Source: Cephalotrichum gorgonifer
Taxonomy: Eukaryota; Ascomycota; Sordariomycetes; Microascales; Microascaceae
Reading direction: 5' to 3'
DNA length: 64,000 nt
Assembly (NCBI GenBank): GCA_900312665.1
Contig: ONZQ02000007.1
Coordinates: 575,156-639,155 of the forward strand
This document shows positions 13,423-22,859 of the stretch, one piece after another. The notes beneath the pieces are model-generated. The model did not search any database. It was not told where the DNA came from and worked only from the letters and a program-made list of their open reading frames with translations. Every line of letters starts with the position of its first letter. The first letter of the stretch is position 1. Both the position numbers and the translations under genes were made by a program.

Positions 13423-15237
13423 GAGGTTGACTAGTGGAGGAGGTAGCGCGGGTCCTGGAGTACCAGGGACCTGGGCCGGAGCGTGACAACGATGTCCACG
13501 ACGGATCTGCTACAGCTCCGTCGAATTAGCATGTGGGAATGCCTTAGCAGTAGGACAGCTGGACGAAGAAAGGCAGACGCGGCGACGGATCCCGAAGAGT
13601 CCAACAACGGCTCCCGGGTGCGACCCAAAAAGAGCTTGCGCGGGATGGGGGTAGGTTCACACCGTTCTAGAGAGTGGGGGGAGGGGAGTAGAGGTAGAGA
13701 GGCAGAGGTAAATGATTAAGTCGAAGAGACGACGTGACGTGACGCGGCAAGAGAAAAGAACCAAAAAAAGGAAACGCCGATACTGATGTATGAATTAGGA
13801 ACTGAGAAGGGCAGCCGATACTAGCCAACACTCCGCGTGGTCGTGAGGGAGAGAGTATTCGAAGGCAAGTACAACTAAAGTTTGGCTGTCGCTCCAGGCA
13901 GCTCAAAGCCTCTCGAACACAGGTTGAACGACCTGCGTATTGGACAACGGCGCGGGTTTGGTGGGTATCTTGCAAAAGGCGGGGTGTGGCATGGGGATTC
14001 TCGCAGCAGGAATGGCAAGGAGTGGGTGTAGTAATGACGCGGTGGGATAAGAAAGCTTTACTGACCTCAACTTTCGTGCTCTTTGCTTGGAAGAGGTCCA
14101 AGGGCCGTAGGGTGTGGATCTGAAGGCGGGGTTGGGGGTGAATTTAAAATATTACATCAGGCACCCACCCACTCTCACTTAGTCTGTGCCAAAGTTCTTT
14201 GATCCACCGCTGCCGGCCAGGCTTTGAGATGAGTCTGGAGGTGAGAGGAGGAGAGGGATAATGAAGTAAGTGGAGTCAGAATGCTACCTACTTCCCTGTT
14301 GAGCTGGAAATGCCTTCGAATAGTAGTCTATGCTGGAGAGGCCGAATGGCGGTCGTGGTGAGTGGTTGGTTGGAGGTTGGAGGAAGACAGACTAGCAGAC
14401 GCACGAGTACCAGTAGAAATTCTAGAGGGAAGTTGGTGACAGCCCTGCTTCATGTACAAGTAATACAGGTAACACATGCTTCCCCTCCCCCTCCCCCCAA
14501 AAGTGGCAGATTGTATTAAAGCTGAGGAGAAAATAGGTGCTTCATCAGACGCACTCCTCTTGTGTGATTGTGACACCTGAGCTCCATCTCCCACCTCTTC
14601 CCTGATGGACTTTTTGTGCAACACGCTAGCGTCATCACTAGGTAGTATTAAGGAGTAAAATCTACACTCGGGCTGTTCAAGGCCAAGGGGAAGATGTAGA
14701 AATTAAAAGGCGGCAATCTACGTTCTGTTCTACTCCGTACAGTAGTTGTCAAGCGGACCTCAAGGAACTTTGGATGCATGAAGCTCGAGCTGTGCTGGTG
14801 GTGATGGATGATTGTATACAAGTACTTGTACCCTTGTACCCTTGTACTTCAGCACCACCCAGACAGTTTCCACGGACGATCTCGGCATGTCATGCTGACC
14901 AGCGTATACGTACTTAATCCAATGTATGGAGCATTGAATTCGAACAACTGTATACCAACGGATTGGCTTTCCTTAGTAAATTGGGAAATTTTCAAGATCA
15001 TGAAAGGTCCCCGAGCATTAGGAACCACGATCCGTCCTTTAAGTCTTTGAACGTCGTCACGAACTTAATAACATAAGATAGAGCGGACGCACCGTGGGGA
15101 GAAACCCCGTATTGCGAGTAGAGTTTTTTTTTTTTTCGCCGGTTGAGCCAAAGAAGCTTTACCTATCCTTAATCCCCATATCTCCCGTGCAACCTCCACC
15201 AAAAGTTACAGTCGCTACACTGCATACTTGAACGAAT
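13423..15237. promoter_or_regulatory. 1.8-kb divergent promoter region, protease gene and POP3
   Basis: The two flanking genes start at its ends and point away from each other. No convincing ORF lies inside. It holds a TACTCCGTA motif at 14731-14739, a 14-base palindrome TACAAGTACTTGTA at 14817-14830 followed directly by CCCTTGTAC repeats, and a T tract near 15125-15136 about 100 bp before the POP3 start. Confidence 0.55.
14817..14850. repeat. Palindrome followed by short CCCTTGTAC repeats
   Basis: TACAAGTACTTGTA (14817-14830) is its own reverse complement. It runs into two CCCTTGTAC copies, so the CTTGTAC core occurs three times in about 30 bases. Confidence 0.7.
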
Positions 15238-16136
15238 ATGGACAAAAAGAAGACAGTCTTCCAACTCGACACACCGTTCTCGGCCATTCCTTGGTGAGTA
15301 GTCACGCGTTGGGGCGTCAACCGTCAGCTATATACCAAGCCGCTAATCCAAGAGTAGGCCAGCGGTCGAGACAGCAGATCAAGATACAATACTCGAGCTC
15401 CTGTGCAGGTACGACGGAGAAATTAGAGTCCCCTATACCCCCTTTTCATCTTCGTCGCTACTCTAAAGAGCCTAAGGTTTCGGAGCTAACATGTTTGAGC
15501 AGTTTGTTGGAGCCCCTTGGTCAACACCGTCGTCGGCACTTACAACCCTCCAAGGGCAAGGGGGCGAAGAAGCGGAAGCGAAATACTCCTTCAGCGAACT
15601 CATCATCAGATATTCAACAAGTCCCAGCGACCCCGGAAATCTCAAAGTACGTCGATGTTGGGCTGGCGAGTATCTCGAGGGGCCTCGAGCAGCTCTCCTC
15701 GGCAGCGGAATTACACCCCCCAGTCCCACCAGAGGAGCAGTCCAGGCCGACAGAGAGTGATGCAGTCGCATACTCTGTGATATTCGTTGCTCGGTCTGGC
15801 CAATCGACTGCTTTCCACTGCCACTACCCCCAGATGGTAGCCGTGGCGTCGAGAAGCCCCTCTTGCAGCCATCCAATACGCCTCGTCGGGTTCTCTGCAC
15901 CGTGTGCGGAGCGCCTCTGTGTGGCCCTAGGGGTCCCCCGCGTCTCGGCCATCGGCTTACGGGACGGTGCCCCGAACGCCGGGGCACTATTAGACTACGT
16001 TCGAGAGCATGTTGCACCGGTTTCCATGTCGTGGATATCCCCCGACCCGTCCCAAGCTCTACGGTATCTCGGTGCCAATATTAAAGCGGTGGAGACCGTG
16101 AAGAATGGTCCGAAACGGCCAAATATCAAGGAATAG
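15238..16136 (+). CDS. POP3: RNase P/RNase MRP protein subunit POP3, 246 aa
   Basis: A protein subunit of RNase P and RNase MRP, which mature tRNA 5' ends and process pre-rRNA in the nucleus and nucleolus. Three exons: 15238-15293, 15358-15408, 15503-16136; both introns (64 and 94 bp) have GTGAGT/GTACGA donors, CTAAT/CTAAC branch sites and keep phase. The start MDKKKTVFQLDTPFSAIPW is the typical fungal Pop3 opening. A basic stretch (GKGAKKRKRN, about residues 59-68) follows. Then comes PEISKYVDVGLASISRGLE, a conserved core with HCHYPQM and CAERLCVALGVPRVSAIGL, and near the C-terminus the ANIKAVET segment. The second and third exons are read in other frames if the introns are ignored, so the correct join is itself evidence. 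Yeast Pop3 is somewhat shorter; the C-terminus here has a short basic tail. Confidence 0.85.
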
Positions 16137-17192
16137 TTAAGAGATATGTTTGGAAATGGTCCCTGGCTACCACAATATACGTGTAGCCCCCTTGATGGGT
16201 AATGTCAACTACTCGTCTTCCCCCTTCTCGTGGAGGGATATCTGTTTTCAACCCCTTGAGAGTACACGACTCATGTTCCAGCCGTCGATCCCGCATAGCC
16301 TTTATCATAGTGAAGACAAAAGCTGTCCCCAGCCACGATAGCCACAGTGCAGGTTGGTCCCGGCGAATTACATTGGCCAAGACTCAGGTTCCAGAAACAT
16401 CCATATCTACACCCAGGGATGGAGCAGGACGTCTCCCAGTACATCTTAGCCAAGGATCAGTCTACGATGTCAGACTTGGTTATGGGGTATCCTTTGAAAC
16501 CCGGTGCCCCCCGAAATACTGTGGATTTGTCCTTGAGAGAACCCAGCGGGGTGGACGGAACTGGAAGGTTCGGGTAGAGATAAGTTAGCCCACCTTGTCA
16601 GATGGACTAACTGGAAAGGAAGGAGCGCGGGCGGTTTTTTTTTTTTGGAGGGGGGAAGGTCGGATCTACCCAAGCCCAGATCTCGGGCATAGAGAAGGCA
16701 CGACGGAGAAACCAGTGGAAAGATCATTCTGGAGACTGCTTAACCACCCGTACCTTCCCTTCTTGAATAGGGGCAGGGCATATCCGCTTCGCAATCACAC
16801 ACCCTCCCTACTCTTACCCTTATTTTCTTCTCGATCCAGGTCACAATCCCTCCCGTGTTTCCTCCCTCGCAGGTTCAAACCCCTCAGCCCTGCTTCAGTC
16901 ACCTTCAAACGCCTTGAAGATTCCGTTTGCAAGGATACTTGCATTGGGAGCTAATTACCCCCTACCACGTCCATTCTCCCTCTTGTCCACTTTCCACTCG
17001 GCCTGGTGAGTTCTCTTGCCCATACCGTTATATAATGCAGTGAATCCCCTGCTGGTATTTTCATGTACCCAATGCCGTTCCTGAGGGACACTCATTTTGC
17101 TCCACGGCTATGGTACACCCATCTTGCCGTGTATTGAAACTGACGTCCATAACTAGGTACCCCCAGGGGGCCGGTCACCTCCCTCTAGTAAA
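16137..17192. promoter_or_regulatory. 1.1-kb intergenic / 5' leader of the 557-aa gene
   Basis: No supported gene. It includes a T tract at about 16634-16645. A possible 5'-leader intron runs from a GTGAGT near 17007 to a CTAG near 17155, shortly before the next ATG. The CT-rich stretch 16795-17005 looks like a transcription-start region of a highly pyrimidine-rich fungal promoter. Confidence 0.4.
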
Positions 17193-18918
17193 ATGAGTTC
17201 TAATAAATCCCATTCGGAGCAGATGCAAGCTGCTCTAGAACTGCAACAGATGTTTGGGAAACGCAATGGCGGAGGCCGTGGACATGGCACTCGCCCCCTA
17301 AATCAGCACCGGCCAGCGTCATTGCCAACAGCTCCGCGAAGGATTCAAGGTAGTTCTCTTTCTAATACTTGGCCCACTCTACCTAGTCGACGACACATGG
17401 GTATGTGATATTCTCCTAGAAACCTAAACATCATTTCCTGCTAATCCTCCAGACATCCCCTCTCAAACACCCACCCACGGTTTCGATGCGAACGATGTTC
17501 CCCAAGCCAGGGTGAAACAGACCACCCTGGATTGGCTCAAGGGAAGTTCCTCTGATAAGGAGAAGAAGGAAGAACTCACCAGCGGCAAGATTCCTGAAAG
17601 GAATGCAGGAACCCGCCAAAATGTCGAGCCTCAGAAAATCACACAAGAGAAGGTGGCTGCTGGGAAGATCCAAGCGGCTCAGACAGGTGCCTCGCTCCAG
17701 AAGCCCCCTCCTCAACAAATGGAGCACCAGAAGATGGCCCACGAGAAGGCTATCCAGCTCGCCCAGGTTGGCCCCAAGTCACTCGTGCCCACGAACCAGC
17801 CCAACCCCGAGGCCCCAGCTACTAAAGAAAGCATCCAAAACGACAAACTGAAGGTTTGCGTGCTCCAAACCGCAGACAATCCCGCTTCATACTCTGCCGT
17901 AGCCAATACTGGCAAACTCAAGAGACCAAGCCTTGGGGAACGCTGGCGTCTTCTTCGAGCAAACCAGAAAGAGACCAAAGGTGATAACGATTTGATAGAT
18001 GTGGATGTTGCTTCTTCCATACCCACAAAATCGACGAACACACTCTTCGACGTTGAGGAGGAGCCTGCTAACTTGCGGCCTTCCTCTTCTACGCTAACAA
18101 GCGTGTATTTTGACGCTGAAGATACACCTTCCGCTCTGCATCCCCCACCTTCCACACTGTCGAGCGATTATTTTGATGGTGAAGAAGTACCTTCTACTTT
18201 GTTGCTGCCCTTGCTCCCAGGACAAGGTCTTCGTGCACCAGGCGAGGAGGAAGATCTTCTTCAGTTCGCGGAAATTGGCCAGGAAGAAGAGTTTGGGATT
18301 TTGATTTCGACAAGTCCCACTACCTCTAATCAGAAGATGGCTGAGGGTGAAGTCAAAGCTACAAATGCGGCCAAGACTGCGAATGGTGTCGATACCACGG
18401 TTAGTTCTGGAACCCAATTTATGGCTGTCGCCAACCCTGGGGATGCAACATTGGAAATTCTGACGCCGTTGAAGATCCCAGGTTTGTTGGAATCAACTTG
18501 GGCAGGCCTAGAGGACCAGAATAAAGGACAGTTGTCTGCGAGCGGATCTGGGAATGCGACTAAATTTGAGCCAGTTGCCAAGCTCGAGCAATGCATCTGC
18601 GAGAACGCCACGACGGGCACAAATAGTCGAGGTCTGTCAGGGTCCAAGTGGGCGGACCCTGGATACCAGCACCAGGGACGATTCCCCCGAAACACGGCCA
18701 TACTCAGTCACAAGCCCAACTGCCCCATCAGGGCTGCCTGGGAGAAGAAACACCCCCTGGAATCGGGCGCAAGCCCCGCCACTTATGATGGTGCCGACGG
18801 AGGCACCATCGAGATCCGACCTAAGAATAGCCCCGAGGTCCCCGGATTTGTATGGCTACCCAAGCAGAAACGACTTAACCCCTATGCCCTCCCCTTTGTT
18901 CCCCTTGCTTCGTCTTAG
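17193..18918 (+). CDS. Unrecognised 557-aa protein with internal repeats
   Basis: Two exons, 17193-17400 and 17453-18918, with a 52-bp intron (donor GTATGT, branch GCTAAT, acceptor CCAG, phase 1). The start sits in the context AAAATGA. The N-terminus is Gln/Gly/Arg-rich (QQMFGKRNGGGRGHG). A Lys/Gln-rich low-complexity part follows (about residues 90-190). Residues about 267-330 hold three tandem copies of a roughly 21-residue unit with core YFDxEExPSxLxPPxSTLSS. Two copies of a GLxxSxWA element follow (GLLESTWAG and GLSGSKWAD). The C-terminal 60 residues look more ordered (IRAAWEKKHPLESG, EVPGFVWLPKQKRLNPYA). There is no signal peptide, membrane segment or enzyme motif. The function is unknown; it may be a disordered RNA- or protein-binding scaffold, which is only a guess. 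Confidence 0.72.
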
Positions 18919-19306
18919 CCTGGGGCCGTGTTGGCTGACAGGAGAAGTCTGCCTGATGCTAGGACCGATACGGGAAGGACGTGGCGATGCGGAAGTGGAC
19001 AAGTCCAGAGCATCTAGCCTAGGAGATCCAACTACGTTCTTTGATAGTATGGTTTCTGCCTGTCGCCGAGGCTGGACGCCTTTTAATTTCACCTATTTCC
19101 GGGGTTTGAAGGAGGAATATGCGAGGAGTGTCATGGTAGGCAGCCTAGGTAGAGGACAAGGTTGTTCACGGCAGTGTAGTGTAGCAAGGCATTTTCATAA
19201 TACGAAGCTCTTTGTCGCATTGATTTGGCGTAGAACTATATAATACCCTGACCGAGGTGCCTTTGTACGACTGTTGCTACTAAAACTTCCCGAGCGCTCC
19301 CACTGT
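18919..19306. other. Intergenic, convergent 3' ends
   Basis: 388 bp between the 3' ends of two converging genes. Only 3' UTR-like sequence is seen. Confidence 0.5.
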
Positions 19307-21376
19307 TCACTGAGCATTCATCCCCTTCTCGACGGCCTTAACCCCCTCCCTGACCAAGGGCGAGAAGTGTTTCCGTAGAATCTCCCCCTCCCAAATTGTC
19401 GCCGCAAAGGGATTCGCCCCGTCAAAGGACGTTGCCAGCGGGTTGAACACGCCGTTGCCGACGCGGTGGTCCGTGTTCCACAGGCCCGAGATCTTCTTGC
19501 CGTGGGCGTCCGCCACGTCGGAAAGGAGGGCGAGGATGGCGCGGGTGGACTTCTCGGGGGTGTGGAGGGCCGAGGTCATGAGCTGCTTCGAGAAGGCGGC
19601 GAGGCGGGTTGGCGGGACGGAGCGGATGTTCCAGGGGGGGAGAAGGACGTATGTCAGCGACCTTATGAGGAGGACGGTCGTCGTCTGGAGGTTCACCTTT
19701 CCGGCCGGGTTGGAGGGCGGCGCCGGGGTGGAGGGGTCAGGGAGATGGGATTTGGATGTGAGCTCGAGGTCCGGGTGGGTGGAGAGGGCGAGGAGGGACT
19801 TGTAGAGGTTGTTGTTGAAGAAGGCTAGGTCGAGGTGGAGGTCGTTGCGGGAGTTGTGGACGTCCTGGCCTGCTAGGAGAGCGAACGCTGTTATCGTGCA
19901 GAGGAGGGCTTCCCTGGTGGTGTTTCGGACGGACGCTTCATCGTCCTCGTCCTCGTCGCCCTCGCCCTCCTGTCGTTCTTGCTCGTCACCGTCCTCCTGG
20001 TCGGCGTCGGCGTCGGCCTGACTGATGAGGTCCTTCAGCGCCTCGAGAAGGTCGCCGAAGAAGTCCTGGTTGATGAGATGCGCGTACTTGGCCAGGCCCT
20101 CGAGGACGGCGCCCATGAGGTGCGGGAGCCGGAACTTCAGGATGCGGAAGTAGGTCGCGAACACGAGCTTCAGCGTCTCGGACTGCATCTTCTCGCGCTC
20201 CTCGTGGCGCACGAGCGCGTCTGTCTCCTCCATGACCTTGTCGACCGCCTTCTGCTCCTTGATCGCCTTCCTCTCGCGCTTCGTCCTGAACACCTTGGGC
20301 GCGGCCTTCTTGGGGCCGGTTACTTCAGCGTGATCCTGGGAGGCCTTGCCCGAGAACTCGGACAGGAGGCGCAAGTGGAGGAAGAGGTTGATGACGCGCT
20401 CGTCGACGCCGAACGACTTGGCCTTCATCATCTTGCAGAGCGTGGACACGGCCTCGAGGGACGGCCTGCCCTCCTCGTCCTCGGCGAAGAGCGTCTCCAG
20501 GGCCTTCTGGCACTTGACGAAGTCCGCGTCGACCCTGCGCCTGCTCAGCCTCGTGACGACGATCTTGATGAGGTCGCTCCGGAAGTTGAAGTGCGGCACG
20601 GCGTTGAGGAGCGTGCAGGCGCAGGTCACCGCGAGGCTGGACATGCTCCGGGGGCCCCTGTCGCCGGGGTGGGGCTGGGACCGCGCGAGCCCCGAGAGGT
20701 ACCTGATGTACGCCTGGTAGCCCGCGAGGAGCGACTGCTCGTACTGGCGCAGCTTGCGGACGTCCTTGGACAGCTTCTCCTCCGCGGCGTCGGCGCCCAG
20801 GGGCCGGATGCGGTACCCCGGGATGACGTCCTTGTAGACGGTCATCTGGGTGACGAGGGCGAGCTTCCGTATCGCAAGGAGGCTGTTATCTCCGATCCTT
20901 GCCAACTCCTTGAAGGCACCCGGGTGCTCCTCCGGATCCTGGTTGAGAGAGTTCGCGATCGAGGCCAACTCCTCCTGCGCCTCAAGTATTCGCTCCGCAT
21001 CCGGCTTCTGGGACTGCTTCTTCTTCTTCTCGAGCCGCGCCGCCTTCTCCGCTGCGTTCCTCGCCCTGATCTCCGCGCGCTCGGCCTCGTCGGCCCAGTC
21101 CCCCTCGCCCTCGGCGGGCGCGACCTCCTCCTCCTCTTCCTCGGCCTCCTCTACTTCCACCTGCTCGACTCTCCCATCGGCGGTCTTTATGGGGAGACGG
21201 GTGCTCTCCTTCTTGTTCTTCTGCTTCTTCGAAAAGCGCTTCTCGTAGCCGCTTTCCAGCTCCCAGCCCGCAGCGTGGTTGATGAAGTCCTTCTCGAGCT
21301 TGGCCGCGTTTGGCTTGCTGCTCCCGCCATTTTGGGCCTGCCCCAGCTTCCGCTTCCTCGAAACCGAGGGAGCCAT
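19307..21376 (-). CDS. NOC3: Nucleolar complex protein NOC3 (60S ribosome biogenesis / replication licensing), 689 aa
   Basis: NOC3 pairs with NOC2 to carry pre-60S particles from nucleolus to nucleoplasm; in yeast it also helps load the replicative helicase. Single exon. The frame stays open upstream, but the first ATG, giving MAPSVSRKRKLGQ, lies at 21376 and is the natural start. The N-terminus is basic, followed by an acidic run (EEAEEEEEEVAPAEGEGDW, about 90-108) and a Lys-rich coiled stretch. The NOC3 N-terminal domain is seen as ARIGDNSLLAIRKLALVTQ and VYKDVIPGYRIRPL (about 190-230). The CBF/Mak21-type helical repeat region follows, with PHFNFRSDLIKIVVTRLSR. An acidic insert (about 510-530) interrupts the C-terminal half. 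Length matches the family (yeast about 660). It is divergent from NIP7, another 60S factor. Confidence 0.93.
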   Translation of the reverse strand: MAPSVSRKRKLGQAQNGGSSKPNAAKLEKDFINHAAGWELESGYEKRFSKKQKNKKESTRLPIKTADGRVEQVEVEEAEEEEEEVAPAEGEGDWADEAERAEIRARNAAEKAARLEKKKKQSQKPDAERILEAQEELASIANSLNQDPEEHPGAFKELARIGDNSLLAIRKLALVTQMTVYKDVIPGYRIRPLGADAAEEKLSKDVRKLRQYEQSLLAGYQAYIRYLSGLARSQPHPGDRGPRSMSSLAVTCACTLLNAVPHFNFRSDLIKIVVTRLSRRRVDADFVKCQKALETLFAEDEEGRPSLEAVSTLCKMMKAKSFGVDERVINLFLHLRLLSEFSGKASQDHAEVTGPKKAAPKVFRTKRERKAIKEQKAVDKVMEETDALVRHEEREKMQSETLKLVFATYFRILKFRLPHLMGAVLEGLAKYAHLINQDFFGDLLEALKDLISQADADADQEDGDEQERQEGEGDEDEDDEASVRNTTREALLCTITAFALLAGQDVHNSRNDLHLDLAFFNNNLYKSLLALSTHPDLELTSKSHLPDPSTPAPPSNPAGKVNLQTTTVLLIRSLTYVLLPPWNIRSVPPTRLAAFSKQLMTSALHTPEKSTRAILALLSDVADAHGKKISGLWNTDHRVGNGVFNPLATSFDGANPFAATIWEGEILRKHFSPLVREGVKAVEKGMNAQ

Positions 21377-21794
21377 GACGATATTCGTTTCTCCGAAGTT
21401 GATTTGGGGCGGTGGGGAGGGGGGGGGGCTTCGAGAGGGCCGCGGATGTACTCGTAGTTCTGGGAGGGCGTATTGAGATGTCGTCGCTTTTCTTCCCTTT
21501 TTTTTTTCTCTTATCTGATAACAAGAAATTTTGAGCCTCCAGACAGACGACCTCCCGACCTGCCATCGAAAAAAATTTGGGCGACAGCGGGGAATGGGGA
21601 TGATTATCTGTCGCCGATGTTTACCCACCACCAAGAAATCTTGCTCACCGCCAAAAATTTCGCCAGTTCTGCCGTCGAGCCCCTCCAGTATCCAACATCA
21701 AAAAAGTCGACAGAAAGAGGAAGTGACATACAGACCTCGAAAACCACTGAAAACCACCTCCAACCAGCCCGGATCTATATTCATACTCTTAAAT
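21377..21794. promoter_or_regulatory. Bidirectional promoter of NOC3 and NIP7
   Basis: 418 bp separate the two start codons, so both genes must be driven from here. It contains three AAATTT-cored sequences: AAGAAATTTT near 21528, GAAAAAAATTTGG near 21567 and CCAAAAATTTCGCC near 21651. They resemble the yeast RRPE element (AAAAATTTT) of ribosome-biogenesis promoters. A long T tract lies near 21499-21508. The functional link is inferred. Confidence 0.6.
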
Positions 21795-22451
21795 ATGCGC
21801 CAATTAACAGAGAAGGAGACGCAAACGCTGTTCTCCAAGCTCGCAAACTACACCGGCGCCTCCCTTAAGAACCTCATCGCCCCGCTCGGCGACGGACCAG
21901 ATGCCGACCGCTACGTCTTCCGGCTTCACAAGGACCGTGTGTACTACGTCCGCCTCTCGATAGCCAACGTTGCGACGTCGATAGCTAGGGACAAGTTCAT
22001 CTCCATGGGTGTCTGCTTGGGTACGTCCTACCTCCGCGCTACCTATGGCTACATACCCTCCTCTACGAATGAGGGTAAGACAAGCAAAAACTCTAACACG
22101 TCAAAAACAGGAAAGTTCACAAAGACGGGAAAGTTCCGCCTCCACATCACCGCCCTCCCCGTCCTCGCCCAGCATGCCCGCTACAAGATCTGGGTGAAGC
22201 CCAATGGCGAGATGCCCTTCCTCTACGGCGGCAACGTCGTCAAGGCCCACGTGGGCCGCTGGTCCGAGGACTGCCCGGAGCACCAGGGCGTCGTGGTGTA
22301 CAACATGAACGACATGCCCCTCGGCTTCGGTGTCACGTCGAAGAGCACGGCCGAGTCGAGGCGCCTAGACCCCACCGGAGTAGTGTGCTTCAGGCAGGCG
22401 GATTGCGGGGAGTACCTGCGGGATGAGGCGAACCTGTTCGCGACGGGTTGA
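21795..22451 (+). CDS. NIP7: 60S ribosome biogenesis protein NIP7, 188 aa
   Basis: NIP7 is a PUA-domain RNA-binding factor needed for 27S pre-rRNA processing and 60S assembly. Exons 21795-22020 and 22111-22451 join in phase 1 across a 90-bp intron (donor GTACGT, acceptor AACAG). The start MRQLTEKETQTLFSKLANY matches the family opening. The N-terminal domain carries FRLHKDRVYYV. The PUA domain follows with TKTGKFRLHITAL, YKIWVKPNGEMPFLYGG, GVVVYNMNDMPLGFGVTSKS and QADCGEYLRDE. The length is as usual (yeast 181). The intron is a multiple of three and free of stops, so retention would insert 30 residues between the two domains without a frame break. Confidence 0.96.
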   Translation: MRQLTEKETQTLFSKLANYTGASLKNLIAPLGDGPDADRYVFRLHKDRVYYVRLSIANVATSIARDKFISMGVCLGTSYLRATYGYIPSSTNEGKTSKNSNTSKTGKFTKTGKFRLHITALPVLAQHARYKIWVKPNGEMPFLYGGNVVKAHVGRWSEDCPEHQGVVVYNMNDMPLGFGVTSKSTAESRRLDPTGVVCFRQADCGEYLRDEANLFATG

Positions 22452-22859
22452 GGCTGAGGGGGGTGCAGGGATCGACATTTTCGTCGGGATCGGACGGGAA
22501 ATGAGGTGGGGTCGGGGGAGGCCGGGGGGGAAATCCAGGGGGAGAAGAGAGCCGCATGTGATCCCCCTTTTGTCCGGAAAAGGACGGGGAAGGTGATCGG
22601 GTCTGGTTCAATTGTCGTCTACGGAAACTTCTGTTGTATCACTCTTATTCGTTTCTTGGTATCTTAGAGCATGGCGCAATAAAGGGATTTGGTATAAAAA
22701 CTAAGTAAAGGAAACCGTCATGACTGGGTTCTCCCACCCAGGGCCCGATAAATGCCGGTGACATGTTGAATACAACCCAGCTGTATATAGTCTAAGATCT
22801 TCTATGCTCCTCCCCACACACCCCACACCTCCCCCTTTACCTACCCCACACCACTCCAT
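22452..22859. other. Intergenic, convergent 3' ends of NIP7 and glutamate 5-kinase
   Basis: 408 bp holding both 3' UTRs. An AATAAA-like sequence (GCAATAAAGG near 22676) could serve NIP7 polyadenylation. No gene seen. Confidence 0.5.

Noticed and set aside
13667..14101. 144-residue minus-strand frame upstream of the protease gene
   Set aside because: Ser/Pro/Leu-rich without domain signal; it lies in the divergent promoter and cannot be joined in frame to the protease start.
19979..21457. 492-residue open frame on the plus strand opposite NOC3
   Set aside because: It is Leu/Glu/Arg-biased antisense of a clear NOC3 gene; GC-rich third codon positions keep the opposite strand open.
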